Source: Megachile rotundata
Taxonomy: Eukaryota > Arthropoda > Insecta > Hymenoptera > Megachilidae
NCBI RefSeq assembly: GCF_050947335.1
Contig: NW_027473369.1
Coordinates: 558,001 to 622,000 of the forward strand
DNA: 64,000 nt
Reading direction: 5' to 3'
Shown in pieces: positions 32,001-48,197 of this stretch. The notes below the pieces were generated by a model that searched no databases, was not told where the DNA came from, and saw only the letters and a program-made list of their open reading frames with translations. The position numbers and the translations under genes are program-made. How positions within the stretch are numbered: position 1 is the first letter of the stretch; the number at the start of each line of letters is the position of its first letter.

Positions 32001-32950
32001 TACAATCACAATCATACAATCACAATCATACAATCACAATCATACAATCACAATCATACTTTCACAATCATACAATCACAATCATACAATCACAATCATA
32101 CAATCACAATCATACAATCACAATCATACAATTACAATCTCCCAAATACAATCTCCCAAATACAATCACACAATCACAATCATACAATCACAATCATACA
32201 ATCATAATCATACAATCACAACCATACTTTCACAATCATACAATCACAATCATACAATCGCAATCATACAATCACAATCATACAATCGCAATCGTACAAT
32301 TACAATCTCCCAAATACAATCGCCCAAATACAATCTCCCAAATACAATCAAACAATCACAATCATACAATCACAATCATACAATCACAATCATACAATCA
32401 CCATCATACAATCTCAATCATACAATCACAATCATACCATCACAATCGTACAATCACAATCGTACAATCACAATCGCACAACCACAATCAGACAATCACA
32501 ATCAAACAGTCACAATCATACAATCACAATCATACAATCACAATCATACAATCACAATCGTACAATCACAATCATACTTTCACAATCATACTATCACAAT
32601 CATACAATCACAATCATACAATCACAGTCATACAATCACAATCATACAATCACAATCATACAATCACAATCATACAATCACAATCATACAATCACGATCA
32701 TACAATCACGATCATACAATCACGATCATACAATCACAGTCATACAATCACAATCATACAATCACAATCATACTATCACAATCATACAATCACAATCATA
32801 CAATCACAATCATACAATCACACTCATACAATCACAATCATACAATCACAATCATACAATCACAATCATACAATCACAATCATACAATCACAATCATACA
32901 ATCACAATCAAAGAATCACAATCATACAATCGCAAGCATACAATCACAAT
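26030..32950. repeat. ~6.9-kb segmental tandem duplication, copy 1
   Basis: Landmarks recur 6,919 or 6,933 bp downstream: TACAAGTAC (27017/33936), AATGATAC (ORF starts 27344/34277), AAATTCAATCTCCC (near 29,279/36,226), ATACCTTC (near 29,344/36,293), and landmark blocks 30392/37325 and 31888/38821. The offset moves only in 14-bp steps, so the copies differ by whole-unit gains and losses plus very few substitutions. The boundary near 32,950 is uncertain by tens of bases because both sides are similar. Confidence 0.85.
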
Positions 32951-35900
32951 CATACAATCTCAATCATACAATCACAATCATACAATCATAATCATACAAT
33001 TACAATCATACAATCACAATCATACAATCGCAATCATACAATTACAATATCCCAAATACAATCTCCCAAATACAATCATACAATCACGATCATAATATCA
33101 CAATCATACAATCGCAAGCATACAATCACAATCATACAATCTCAATCATACAATCACAATCATACAATCACAATCATACAAGCACAATCATAATTTCACA
33201 ATCATACAATCACAATCATACAATCACAATCATACAATCACAATCATACAATCACAATCATACAATCACAATCATACAATCACAATCATACAATCACAAT
33301 CATACAATCATAATCATACAATCACAATCATACAATCACAATCATACAATCACAATCATACAATCACAATCATACAATCGCAAGCATACAATCACAATCA
33401 TACAATCTCAATCATACAATCACAATCATACAATCATAATCATACAATTACAATCATACATCACAATCATACAATCACAATCATACAATCGCAATCATAC
33501 AGTCACAATCATACAATCGCAATCATACAATTACAATCTCCCAAATACAATCGCCCAAATACAAGATCCCAAATACAATCAAACAATCGCAATCATACAA
33601 TCACAATCATACAATCATAATCATACAATCACAATCATACTTTCGCAATCATACAATCACAATCATACAATCACAATCATACAATCACAATCATACAATC
33701 ACAATCATACAATCACAATCATACAATCTCAATCATACAATCACAATCATACAACCACAATCATACATCACAACCATACAATCACAATCATACAATCGCA
33801 ATCATACAATCACAATCATACAATCGCAATCATACAATTACAATCTCCCAAATACAATCTCCCAAATACAATCATACAATCACAATCATACAATCACAAT
33901 CATACAATCATAATCATAGAATCACAATCATACAAGTACAATCTCCCAAATACAATCGCCCAAATACAATCTCCCAAATACAATCAAACAATCACAATCA
34001 TACAATCACAATCATACAATCACAATCATACAATCACAATCATACAATCACAATCATACAATCACAATCGTACTATCACAATCGTACAATCACAATCGGA
34101 CAATCACAATCGCACAACCACAATCAGACAATCACAATCATACAATCACAATCATACAATCACAATCATACAATCACAATCATACAATCACAATCATACA
34201 ATCACAATCATACTTTCACAATCATAATATCACAATCATACAATCACAATCATACAATCACAGTCATACAATCACAATGATACAATCACAATCATACTAT
34301 CACAATCATACAATCACAATCATACAATCACAATCATACATCACAATCATACAATCACAATCATACAATCGCAATCATACAATCGCAATCATACAATTAC
34401 AATCTCCCAAATACAATCTCCCAAATACAAACATACAATCACAATCATACAATCATAATCATATAATCACAACCATACTTTCACAATCATACAATCACAA
34501 TCATACAATCGCAATCATACAATCACAATCATACAATCACAATCAAAGAATCACAATCGTACAATCACAATCATACAATCACAATCATACAATCACAATC
34601 ATACAATCACAATCATACAATCACAATCATACAATCACAATCATACATCACAATCATACAATCACAATCATACAATCGCAATCATACTATCACAATCATA
34701 CAATCGCAATCATACAATTACAATCTCCCAAATACAATCTCCCAAATACAAACATACAATCACAATCATACAATCATAATCATATAATCACAACCATACT
34801 TTCACAATCATACAATCACAATCATACAATCGCAATCATACAATCACAATCATACCATCACAATCATACAATCACAATCATACAATCACAATCATACTAT
34901 CACAATCGTACAATCAAAATCGTACAATCACAATCGCACAACCACAATCAGACAATCACAATCATACAATCACAATCATACAATCACAATCATACAATCA
35001 CAACCATACAATCACAATCATACAATCACAATCATACTTTCACAATCATACTATCACAATCATACAATCACAATCATACAATCACAGTCATACAATCACA
35101 ATCATACAATCACAATCATACTATCACAATCATACAATCACAATCATACAATCACAATCATACAATCACACTCATACAATCACAATCATACAATCACAAT
35201 CATACAATCACAATCATACAATCACAATCAAAGAATCACAATCATACAATTACAATCATACAATCGCAAGCATACAATCACAATCATACCATCACAATCA
35301 TACAATCACAATCATACAATCGCAAGCATACTATCACAATCGTACAATCAAAATCGTACAATCACAATCGCACAACCACAATCAGACAATCACAATCATA
35401 CAATCACAATCATACAATCACAATCATACAATCACAACCATACAATCACAATCATACAATCACAATCATACTTTCACAATCATACTATCACAATCATACA
35501 ATCACAATCATACAATCACAGTCATACAATCACAATCATACAATCACAATCATACTATCACAATCATACAATCACAATCATACAATCACAATCATACAAT
35601 CACACTCATACAATCACAATCATACAATCACAATCATACAATCACAATCATACAATCACAATCATACAATCACAATCAAAGAATCACAATCATACAATTA
35701 CAATCATACAATCGCAAGCATACAATCACAATCATACAATCTCAATCATACAATCAAAATCATACAATCATAATCATACAATTACAATCATACATCACAA
35801 TCATACAATCACAATCATACAATCGCAATCATACAATTACAATATCCCAAATACAATCTCCCAAATACAATCATACAACCACGATCATACAATCACAATC

Positions 35901-38900
35901 ATACAATCGCAAGCATACAATCACAATCATACAATCTCAATCATACAATCACAATCATACAATCATAATCATACAATTACAATCATACATCACAATCATA
36001 CAATCACAATCATAATTTCACAATCATACAATCACAATCATACAATCACAATCATACAATCACAATCATACAATCACAATCACACAATCACAATCATACA
36101 ATCACAATCATACAATCACAATCATACAATCACAATCATACATCACAATCATACAATCACAATCATACAATCGCAATCATACAATCACAATCATACAATC
36201 GCAATCATACAATTACAATCTCCCAAATTCAATCTCCCAAATACAAACATACAATCACAATCATACAATCATAATCATATAATCACAACCATACCTTCAC
36301 AATCATACAATCACAATCATACAATCGCAATCATACAATCACAATCATACCATCACAATCATACAATCACAATCATACAATCACAATCATACAATCACAA
36401 TCATACTATCACAATCGTACAATCAAAATCGTACAATCACAATCGCACAACCACAATCAGACAATCACAATCATACAATCACAATCATACAATCACAATC
36501 ATACAATCACAATCATACAATCACAATCATACAATCACAACCATACAATCACAATCATACAATCACAATCATACTTTCACAATCATACTATCACAATCAT
36601 ACAATCACAGTCATACAATCACAGTCATACTATCACAATCATACAATCACAATCATACTATCACAATCATACAATCACAATCATACAATCACAATCATAC
36701 AATCACACTCATACAATCACAATCATACAATCACAATCATACAATCACAATCATACAGTCACAATCAAAGAATCACTATCATACAATCACAATCATACAA
36801 TCGCAAGCATACAATCACAATCATACAATCTCAATCATACAATCAAAATCATACAATCATAATCATACAATTACAATCATACATCACAATCATACAATCA
36901 CAATGATACAATCGCAATCATACAATTACAATATCCCAAATACAATCTCCCAAATACAATCATACAATCACGATCATACAATCACAATCATACAATCGCA
37001 AGCATACAATCACAATCATACAATCTCAATCATACAATCACAATCATACAATCATAATCATACAATTACAATCATACATCACAATCATACAATCACAATC
37101 ATAATTTCACAATCATACAATCACAATCATACAATCACAATCATACAATCACAATCATACAATCACAATCATACAATCACAATCATACAATCACAATCAT
37201 ACAATCACAATCATACAATCACAATCATACAATCACAATCATACAATCACAATCATACAATCACAATCATACAATCATAATCATACAATCACAATCATAC
37301 AATCACAATCATACAATCACAATCATGCAATCACAATCATACAATCATATTCATACAATCACAATCATACAATCACAATCGTACATTCACAATCGTACAA
37401 TCACAATCGCACAACCTCAATCAGACAATCACACTCATACAATCACAATCATACAATCACAATCATACAATCACAATCATACAATCACAATCATACAATC
37501 ACAATCATACTTTCACAATCATACAATCACAATCATACAATCACAATCATACAATTACAATCTCCCAAATACAATCTCCCAAATACAATCATACAATCAC
37601 AATCATACAATCACAATCATACAATCATAATCATACAATCACAACCATACTTTCACAATCATACAATCACAATCATACAATCGCAATCATACAATCACAA
37701 TCATACAATCGCAATCATACAATTACAATCTCCCAAATACAATCGCCCAAATACAATCTCCCAAATACAATCAAACAATCACAATCATACAATCACAATC
37801 ATACAATCACAATCATACAATCACCATCATACAATCTCAATCATACAATCACAATCATACCATCACAATCGTACAATCACAATCGTACAATCACAATCGC
37901 ACAACCACAATCAGACAATCACAATCATACAGTCACAATCATACAATCACAATCATACAATCACAATCGTACAATCACAATCGTACAATCACAATCATAC
38001 TTTCACAATCATACTATCACAATCATACAATCACAATCATACAATCACAGTCATACAATCACAATCATACAATCACAATCATACAATCACAATCATACAA
38101 TCACAATCATACAATCACAATCATACAATCACAATCATACAATCACAATCATACAATCACAGTCATACAATCACAATCATACAATCACAATCATACTATC
38201 ACAATCATACAATCACAATCATACAATCACAATCATACAATCACACTCATACAATCACAATCATACAATCACAATCATACAATCACAATCATACAATCAC
38301 AATCAAAGAATCACAATCATACAATCACAATCATACAATCGCAAGCATACAATCACAATCATACAATCTCAATCATACAATCAAAATCATACAATCATAA
38401 TCATAAAATTACAATCATACATCACAATCATACAATCACAATCATACAATCGCAATCATACAATTACAATATCCCAAATACAATCTCCCAAATACAATCA
38501 TACAATCACGATCATACAATCACAATCATACAATCGCAAGCATACAATCACAATCATACAATCTCAATCATACAATCACAATCATACAATCATAATCATA
38601 CAATTACAATCATACATCACAATCATACAATCACAATCATAATTTCACAATCATACAATCACAATCATACAATCACAATCATACAATCACAATCATACAA
38701 TCACAATCATACAATCTCAATCATACAATCACAATCATACAATCACAATCATACAATCACAATCATACAATCATAATCATACAATCACAATCATACAATC
38801 ACAATCATACAATCACAATCATGCAATCACAATCATACAATCATATTCATACAATCACAATCATACAATCACAATCGTACATTCACAATCGTACAATCAC

Positions 38901-39840
38901 AATCGCACAACCTCAATCAGACAATCACACTCATACAATCACAATCATACAATCACAATCATACAATCACAATCATACAATCACAATCATACTTTCACAA
39001 TCATACAATCACAATCATACAATCACAATCATACAATCACAATCATACAATCACAATCATACAATTACAATCTCCCAAATACAATCTCCCAAATACAATC
39101 ACACAATCACAATCATACAATCACAATCATACAATCATAATCATACAATCACAACCATACTTTCACAATCATACAATCACAATCATACAATCGCAATCAT
39201 ACAATCACAATCATACAATCGCAATCGTACAATTACAATCTCCCAAATACAATCGCCCAAATACAATCTCCCAAATACAATCAAACAATCACAATCATAC
39301 AATCACAATCATACAATCACCATCATACAATCTCAATCATACAATCACAATCATACCATCACAATCGTACAATCACAATCGTACAATCACAATCGCACAA
39401 CCACAATCAGACAATCACAATCAAACAGTCACAATCATACAATCACAATCATACAATCACAATCATACAATCACAATCGTACAATCACAATCATACTTTC
39501 ACAATCATACTATCACAATCATACAATCACAATCATACAATCACAGTCATACAATCACAATCATACAATCACAATCATACAATCACAATCATACAATCAC
39601 AATCATACAATCACGATCATACAATCACGATCATACAATCACGATCATACAATCACAGTCATACAATCACAATCATACAATCACAATCATACTATCACAA
39701 TCATACAATCACAATCATACAATCACAATCATACAATCACACTCATACAATCACAATCATACAATCACAATCATACAATCACAATCATACAATCACAATC
39801 AAACAATCACAATCATACAATCGCAAGCATACAATCACAA
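32950..39840. repeat. ~6.9-kb segmental tandem duplication, copy 2
   Basis: Compared with copy 1 there is one extra unit near 34,050 and another near 34,600, one fewer near 36,740, and one fewer before the CACCATC unit near 39,320. A substitution turns AAAGAATC (32,913) into AAACAATC (39,804). Right of about 39,840 the order switches to TCAAAATC and a CATAAAATTAC unit, which is where the duplicated segment ends. Confidence 0.85.
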
Positions 39841-42800
39841 TCATACAATCTCAATCATACAATCAAAATCATACAATCATAATCATAAAATTACAATCAT
39901 ACATCACAATCATACAATCACAATCATACAATCGCAATCATACAATTACAATATCCCAAATACAATCTCCCAAATACAATCATACAATCACGATCATACA
40001 ATCACAATCATACAATCGCAAGCATACAATCACAATCATACAATCTCAATCATACAATCACAATCATACAATCATAATCATACAATTACAATCATACATC
40101 ACAATCATACAATCACAATCATAATTTCACAATCATACAATCACAATCATACAATCACAATCATACAATCACAATCATACAATCACAATCATACAATCAC
40201 AATCATACAATCACAATCATACAATCACAATCATACATCACAATCATACAATCACAATCATACAATCGCAATCATACAATCACAATCATACAATCGCAAT
40301 CATACAATTACAATCTCCCAAATACAATCTCCCAAATACAAACATACAATCACAATCATACAATCATAATCATATAATCACAACCATACTTTCACAATCA
40401 TACAATCACAATCATACAATCGCAATCATACAATCACAATCATACCATCACAATCATACAATCACAATCATACAATCATAATCATACTATCACAATCGTA
40501 CAATCAAAATCGTACAATCACAATCGCACAACCACAATCAGACAATCACAATCATACAATCACAATCATACAATCACAATCATACAATCACAACCATACA
40601 ATCACAATCATACAATCACAATCATACTTTCACAATCATACTATCACAATCATACAATCACAATCATACAATCACAGTCATACAATCACAATCATACAAT
40701 CACAATCATACTATCACAATCATACAATCACAATCATACAATCACAATCATACAATCACACTCATACAATCACAATCATACAATCACAATCATACAATCA
40801 CAATCATACAATCACAATCAAAGAATCACAATCATACAATCACAATCATACAATCGCAAGCATACAATCACAATCATACAATCTCAATCATACAATCAAA
40901 ATCATACAATCATAATCATACAATTACAATCATACATCACAATCATACAATCACAACCATACAATCGCAATCATACAATTACAATATCCCAAATACAATC
41001 TCCCAAATACAATCATACAATCACGACCATACAATCACAATCATACAATCGCAAGCATACAATCACAATCATACAATCTCAATCATACAATCACAATCAT
41101 ACAATCATAATCATACAATTACAATCATACATCACAATCATACAATCACAATCATAATTTCACAATCATACAATCACAATCATACAATCACAATCATACA
41201 ATCACAATCATACAATCACAATCATACAATCACAATCATACAATCACAATCATACAATCACAATCATACAATCACAATCATACAATCACAATCATACAAT
41301 CATAATCATACAATCACAATCATACAATCACAATCATACAATCACAATCATGCAATCACAATCATACAATCATATTCATACAATCACAATCATACAATCA
41401 CAATCGTACATTCACAATCGTACAATCACAATCGCACAACCTCAATCAGACAATCACACTCATACAATCACAATCATACAATCACAATCATACAATCACA
41501 ATCATACAATCACAATCATACAATCACAATCATACTTTCACAATCATACAATCACAATCATACAATCACAATCATACAATCACAATCATACAATTACAAT
41601 CTCCCAAATACAATCTCCCAAATACAATCTCCCAAATACAATCATACAATCACAATCATACAATCACAATCATACAATCATAATCATACAATCACAACCA
41701 TACTTTCACAATCATACAATCACAATCATACAATCGCAATCATACAATCACAATCATACAATCGCAATCATACAATTACAATCTCCCAAATACAATCGCC
41801 CAAATACAATCTCCCAAATACAATCAAACAATCACAATCATACAATCACAATCATACAATCACAATCATACAATCACCATCATACAATCTCAATCATACA
41901 ATCACAATCATACCATCACAATCGTACAATCACAATCGTACAATCACAATCGCACAACCACAATCAGACAATCACAATCATACAGCCACAATCATACAAT
42001 CACAATCATACAATCACAATCATACAATCACAATCGTACAATCACAATCATACTTTCACAATCATACAATCGCAATCATACAATCACAATCATACAATCA
42101 CAATCATACAATCACAATCATACAATCACAATCATACAATCACAATCATACAATCACAATCATACAATCACAATCAAAGAATCACAATCATACAATCGCA
42201 AGCATACAATCACAATCATACAATCTCAATCATACAATCACAATCATACAATCATAATCATACAATTACAATCATACAATCACAATCATACAATCGCAAT
42301 CATACAATTACAATATCCCAAATACAATCTCCCAAATACAATCATACAATCACGATCATAATATCACAATCATACAATCGCAAGCATACAATCACAATCA
42401 TACAATCTCAATCATACAATCACAATCATACAATCACAATCATACAAGCACAATCATAATTTCACAATCATACAATCACAATCATACAATCACAATCATA
42501 CAATCACAATCATACAATCACAATCATACAATCACAATCATACAATCACAATCATACAATCACAATCATACAATCATAATCATACAATCACAATCATACA
42601 ATCACAATCATACAATCACAATCATACAATCACAATCATACAATCGCAAGCATACAATCACAATCATACAATCTCAATCATACAATCACAATCATACAAT
42701 CATAATCATACAATTACAATCATACATCACAATCATACAATCACAATCATACAATCGCAATCATACAGTCACAATCATACAATCGCAATCATACAATTAC

Positions 42801-42901
42801 AATCTCCCAAATACAATCGCCCAAATACAAGATCCCAAATACAATCAAACAATCGCAATCATACAATCACAATCATACAATCATAATCATACAATCACAA
42901 T
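39840..42901. repeat. Satellite, single higher-order block between duplications
   Basis: This holds the landmark block at 41350, a triple CTCCC cluster at 41,600-41,640, a CTCCC/CGCCC/CTCCC cluster near 41,782-41,824 and a CGCCC/GATCCC cluster near 42,810-42,842. ATCACGACCATAC near 41,023 is a private variant. No gene or unique sequence is present. Confidence 0.8.
41600..41640. repeat. Three in-register CTCCC units
   Basis: CCC tracts lie at 41603-41605, 41617-41619 and 41631-41633. Other triple clusters are at 58,330-58,370 and 62,843-62,883 (all CTCCC), and at 632-672, 2,686-2,726 and 63,877-63,920 (CTCCC, CGCCC, CTCCC). Confidence 0.9.
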
Positions 42902-45402
42902 CATACTTTCGCAATCATACAATCACAATCATACAATCACAATCATACAATCACAATCATACAATCACAATCATACAATCACAATCATACAATCTCAATC
43001 ATACAATCACAATCATACAACCACAATCATACATCACAACCATACAATCACAATCATACAATCGCAATCATACAATCACAATCATACAATCGCAATCATA
43101 CAATTACAATCTCCCAAATACAATCTCCCAAATACAATCATACAATCACAATCATACAATCACAATCATACAATCATAATCATAGAATCACAATCATACA
43201 AGTACAATCTCCCAAATACAATCGCCCAAATACAATCTCCCAAATACAATCAAACAATCACAATCATACAATCACAATCATACAATCACAATCATACAAT
43301 CACAATCATACAATCACAATCGTACTATCACAATCGTACAATCACAATCGGACAATCACAATCGCACAACCACAATCAGACAATCACAATCATACAATCA
43401 CAATCATACAATCACAATCATACAATCACAATCATACAATCACAATCATACTTTCACAATCATAATATCACAATCATACAATCACAATCATACAATCACA
43501 GTCATACAATCACAATGATACAATCACAATCATACTATCACAATCATACAATCACAATCATACAATCACAATCATACAATCACACTCATACAATCACAAT
43601 CATACAATCACAATCATACAATCACAATCATACAATCACAATCAAAGAATCACAATCATACAATCATAATCATACAATCACAATCATACTTTCGCAATCA
43701 TACAATCACAATCATACAATCTCAATCATACAATCACAATCATACAACCACAATCATACATCACAACCATACAATCACAATCATACAATCGCAATCATAC
43801 AATCACAATCATACAATCGCAATCATACAATTACAATCTCCCAAATACAATCTCCCAAATACAATCATACAATCACAATCATACAATCACAATCATACAA
43901 TCATAATCATAGAATCACAATCATACAAGTACAATCTCCCAAATACAATCGCCCAAATACAATCTCCCAAATACAATCAAACAATCACAATCATACAATC
44001 ACAATCATACTATCACAATCGTACAATCAAAATCGTACAATCACAATCGCACAACCACAATCAGACAATCACAATCATACAATCACAATCATACAATCAC
44101 AATCATACAATCACAACCATACAATCACAATCATACAATCACAATCATACTATCACAATCATACAATCACAATCATACAATCACAATCATACAATCACAA
44201 TCATACAATCACAATCATACAATCACAATCATACTTTCACAATCATACTATCACAATCATACAATCACAATCATACAATCACAGTCATACAATCACAGTC
44301 ATACAATCACAATCATACAATCACAATCATACAATCACAATCATACAATCACAATCATACAATCACAATCATACAATCATAATCATACAATTACAATCAT
44401 ACATCACAATCATACAATCACAATCATACAATCACAATCATACAATCACAATCATGCAACCACAATCATACATTCAAAATCATGCAATCACAATCATACA
44501 ATCACAATCATGCAATCACAATCATACAATCTCAATCATACAATCACAATCATACTACCACAATCATACAATCACAATCATACAATCACAATCATACAAT
44601 CACAATCATACAATCTCAATCATACAATCACAATCATACAATCATAATCATGCAATCACAATCATACTATCACAATCATACAATCACAATCATACAATCG
44701 CAATCATACAATCACAATCATACAATCACAATCATACAATCACAATCATACAATCACAATCATACAATCACAATCAAAGAATCACAATCATACAATCACA
44801 ATCATACAATCGCAAGCATACAATCACAATCATACAATCTCAATCATACAATCAAAATCATACAATCATAATCATACAATTACAATCATACATCACAATC
44901 ATACAATCACAATCATACAATCGCAATCATACAATTACAATATCCCAAATACAATCTCCCAAATACAATCATACAATCACGATCATACAATCACAATCAT
45001 ACAATCGCAAGCATACAATCACAATCATACAATCTCAATCATACAATCACAATCATACAATCATAATCATACAATTACAATCATACATCACAATCATACA
45101 ATCACAATCATAATTTCACAATCATACAATCACAATCATACAATCACAATCATACAATCACAATCATACAATCACAATCATACAATCACAATCATACAAT
45201 CACAATCATACAATCACAATCATACAATCACAATCATACAATCACAATCATACAATCACAATCATACAATCACAATCATACAATCACAATCATACAATCA
45301 TAATCATACAATCACAATCATACAATCACAATCATACAATCACAATCATGCAATCAGAATCATACAATCATATTCATACAATCACAATTATACAATCACA
45401 AT
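42902..45402. repeat. 2,501-bp segmental tandem duplication, copy 1
   Basis: CATACTTTCGC begins at 42902 and again at 45403. Between them lie an AATGATAC unit (ORF start 43515/46016), ATGCAACC (44454/46955) and an ATGCAATCAGAATC unit (45348/47849), all offset by 2,501 bp. Translated reading frames over 1.6 kb are identical between copies, so they are near-identical at the DNA level. Confidence 0.92.
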
Positions 45403-47903
45403 CATACTTTCGCAATCATACAATCACAATCATACAATCACAATCATACAATCACAATCATACAATCACAATCATACAATCACAATCATACAATCTCAAT
45501 CATACAATCACAATCATACAACCACAATCATACATCACAACCATACAATCACAATCATACAATCGCAATCATACAATCACAATCATACAATCGCAATCAT
45601 ACAATTACAATCTCCCAAATACAATCTCCCAAATACAATCATACAATCACAATCATACAATCACAATCATACAATCATAATCATAGAATCACAATCATAC
45701 AAGTACAATCTCCCAAATACAATCGCCCAAATACAATCTCCCAAATACAATCAAACAATCACAATCATACAATCACAATCATACAATCACAATCATACAA
45801 TCACAATCATACAATCACAATCGTACTATCACAATCGTACAATCACAATCGGACAATCACAATCGCACAACCACAATCAGACAATCACAATCATACAATC
45901 ACAATCATACAATCACAATCATACAATCACAATCATACAATCACAATCATACTTTCACAATCATAATATCACAATCATACAATCACAATCATACAATCAC
46001 AGTCATACAATCACAATGATACAATCACAATCATACTATCACAATCATACAATCACAATCATACAATCACAATCATACAATCACACTCATACAATCACAA
46101 TCATACAATCACAATCATACAATCACAATCATACAATCACAATCAAAGAATCACAATCATACAATCATAATCATACAATCACAATCATACTTTCGCAATC
46201 ATACAATCACAATCATACAATCTCAATCATACAATCACAATCATACAACCACAATCATACATCACAACCATACAATCACAATCATACAATCGCAATCATA
46301 CAATCACAATCATACAATCGCAATCATACAATTACAATCTCCCAAATACAATCTCCCAAATACAATCATACAATCACAATCATACAATCACAATCATACA
46401 ATCATAATCATAGAATCACAATCATACAAGTACAATCTCCCAAATACAATCGCCCAAATACAATCTCCCAAATACAATCAAACAATCACAATCATACAAT
46501 CACAATCATACTATCACAATCGTACAATCAAAATCGTACAATCACAATCGCACAACCACAATCAGACAATCACAATCATACAATCACAATCATACAATCA
46601 CAATCATACAATCACAACCATACAATCACAATCATACAATCACAATCATACTATCACAATCATACAATCACAATCATACAATCACAATCATACAATCACA
46701 ATCATACAATCACAATCATACAATCACAATCATACTTTCACAATCATACTATCACAATCATACAATCACAATCATACAATCACAGTCATACAATCACAGT
46801 CATACAATCACAATCATACAATCACAATCATACAATCACAATCATACAATCACAATCATACAATCACAATCATACAATCATAATCATACAATTACAATCA
46901 TACATCACAATCATACAATCACAATCATACAATCACAATCATACAATCACAATCATGCAACCACAATCATACATTCAAAATCATGCAATCACAATCATAC
47001 AATCACAATCATGCAATCACAATCATACAATCTCAATCATACAATCACAATCATACTACCACAATCATACAATCACAATCATACAATCACAATCATACAA
47101 TCACAATCATACAATCTCAATCATACAATCACAATCATACAATCATAATCATGCAATCACAATCATACTATCACAATCATACAATCACAATCATACAATC
47201 GCAATCATACAATCACAATCATACAATCACAATCATACAATCACAATCATACAATCACAATCATACAATCACAATCAAAGAATCACAATCATACAATCAC
47301 AATCATACAATCGCAAGCATACAATCACAATCATACAATCTCAATCATACAATCAAAATCATACAATCATAATCATACAATTACAATCATACATCACAAT
47401 CATACAATCACAATCATACAATCGCAATCATACAATTACAATATCCCAAATACAATCTCCCAAATACAATCATACAATCACGATCATACAATCACAATCA
47501 TACAATCGCAAGCATACAATCACAATCATACAATCTCAATCATACAATCACAATCATACAATCATAATCATACAATTACAATCATACATCACAATCATAC
47601 AATCACAATCATAATTTCACAATCATACAATCACAATCATACAATCACAATCATACAATCACAATCATACAATCACAATCATACAATCACAATCATACAA
47701 TCACAATCATACAATCACAATCATACAATCACAATCATACAATCACAATCATACAATCACAATCATACAATCACAATCATACAATCACAATCATACAATC
47801 ATAATCATACAATCACAATCATACAATCACAATCATACAATCACAATCATGCAATCAGAATCATACAATCATATTCATACAATCACAATTATACAATCAC
47901 AAT
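45403..47903. repeat. 2,501-bp segmental tandem duplication, copy 2
   Basis: The junction is sharp: at 45,403 the expected CGTACATTC that follows ACAATTATACAATCACAAT (as at 47,904) is replaced by CATACTTTCGC, the left end of the segment. Both copies carry the private ATCAGAATC and ACAATTATAC variants near their right ends. The length is not a multiple of 14. Confidence 0.92.
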
Positions 47904-48197
47904 CGTACATTCACAATCGTACAATCACAATCGCACAACCTCAATCAGACAATCACACTCATACAATCACAATCATACAATCACAATCATACAATCACAA
48001 TCATACAATCACAATCATACAATCACAATCATACTTTCACAATCATACAATCACAATCATACAATCACAATCATACAATCACAATCATACAATCACAATC
48101 ATACAATTACAATCTCCCAAATACAATCTCCCAAATACAATCATACAATCACAATCATACAATCACAATCATACAATCATAATCATACAATCACAAC
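47904..48197. repeat. Satellite linker between two duplications
   Basis: This holds the rest of the landmark block begun at 47849 (CGTACATTC, CGCACAACCTC, CAGACAATC), about ten consensus or near-consensus units with one ATACTTTC, and a CTCCC pair near 48,113-48,140. No gene is present. Confidence 0.8.
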
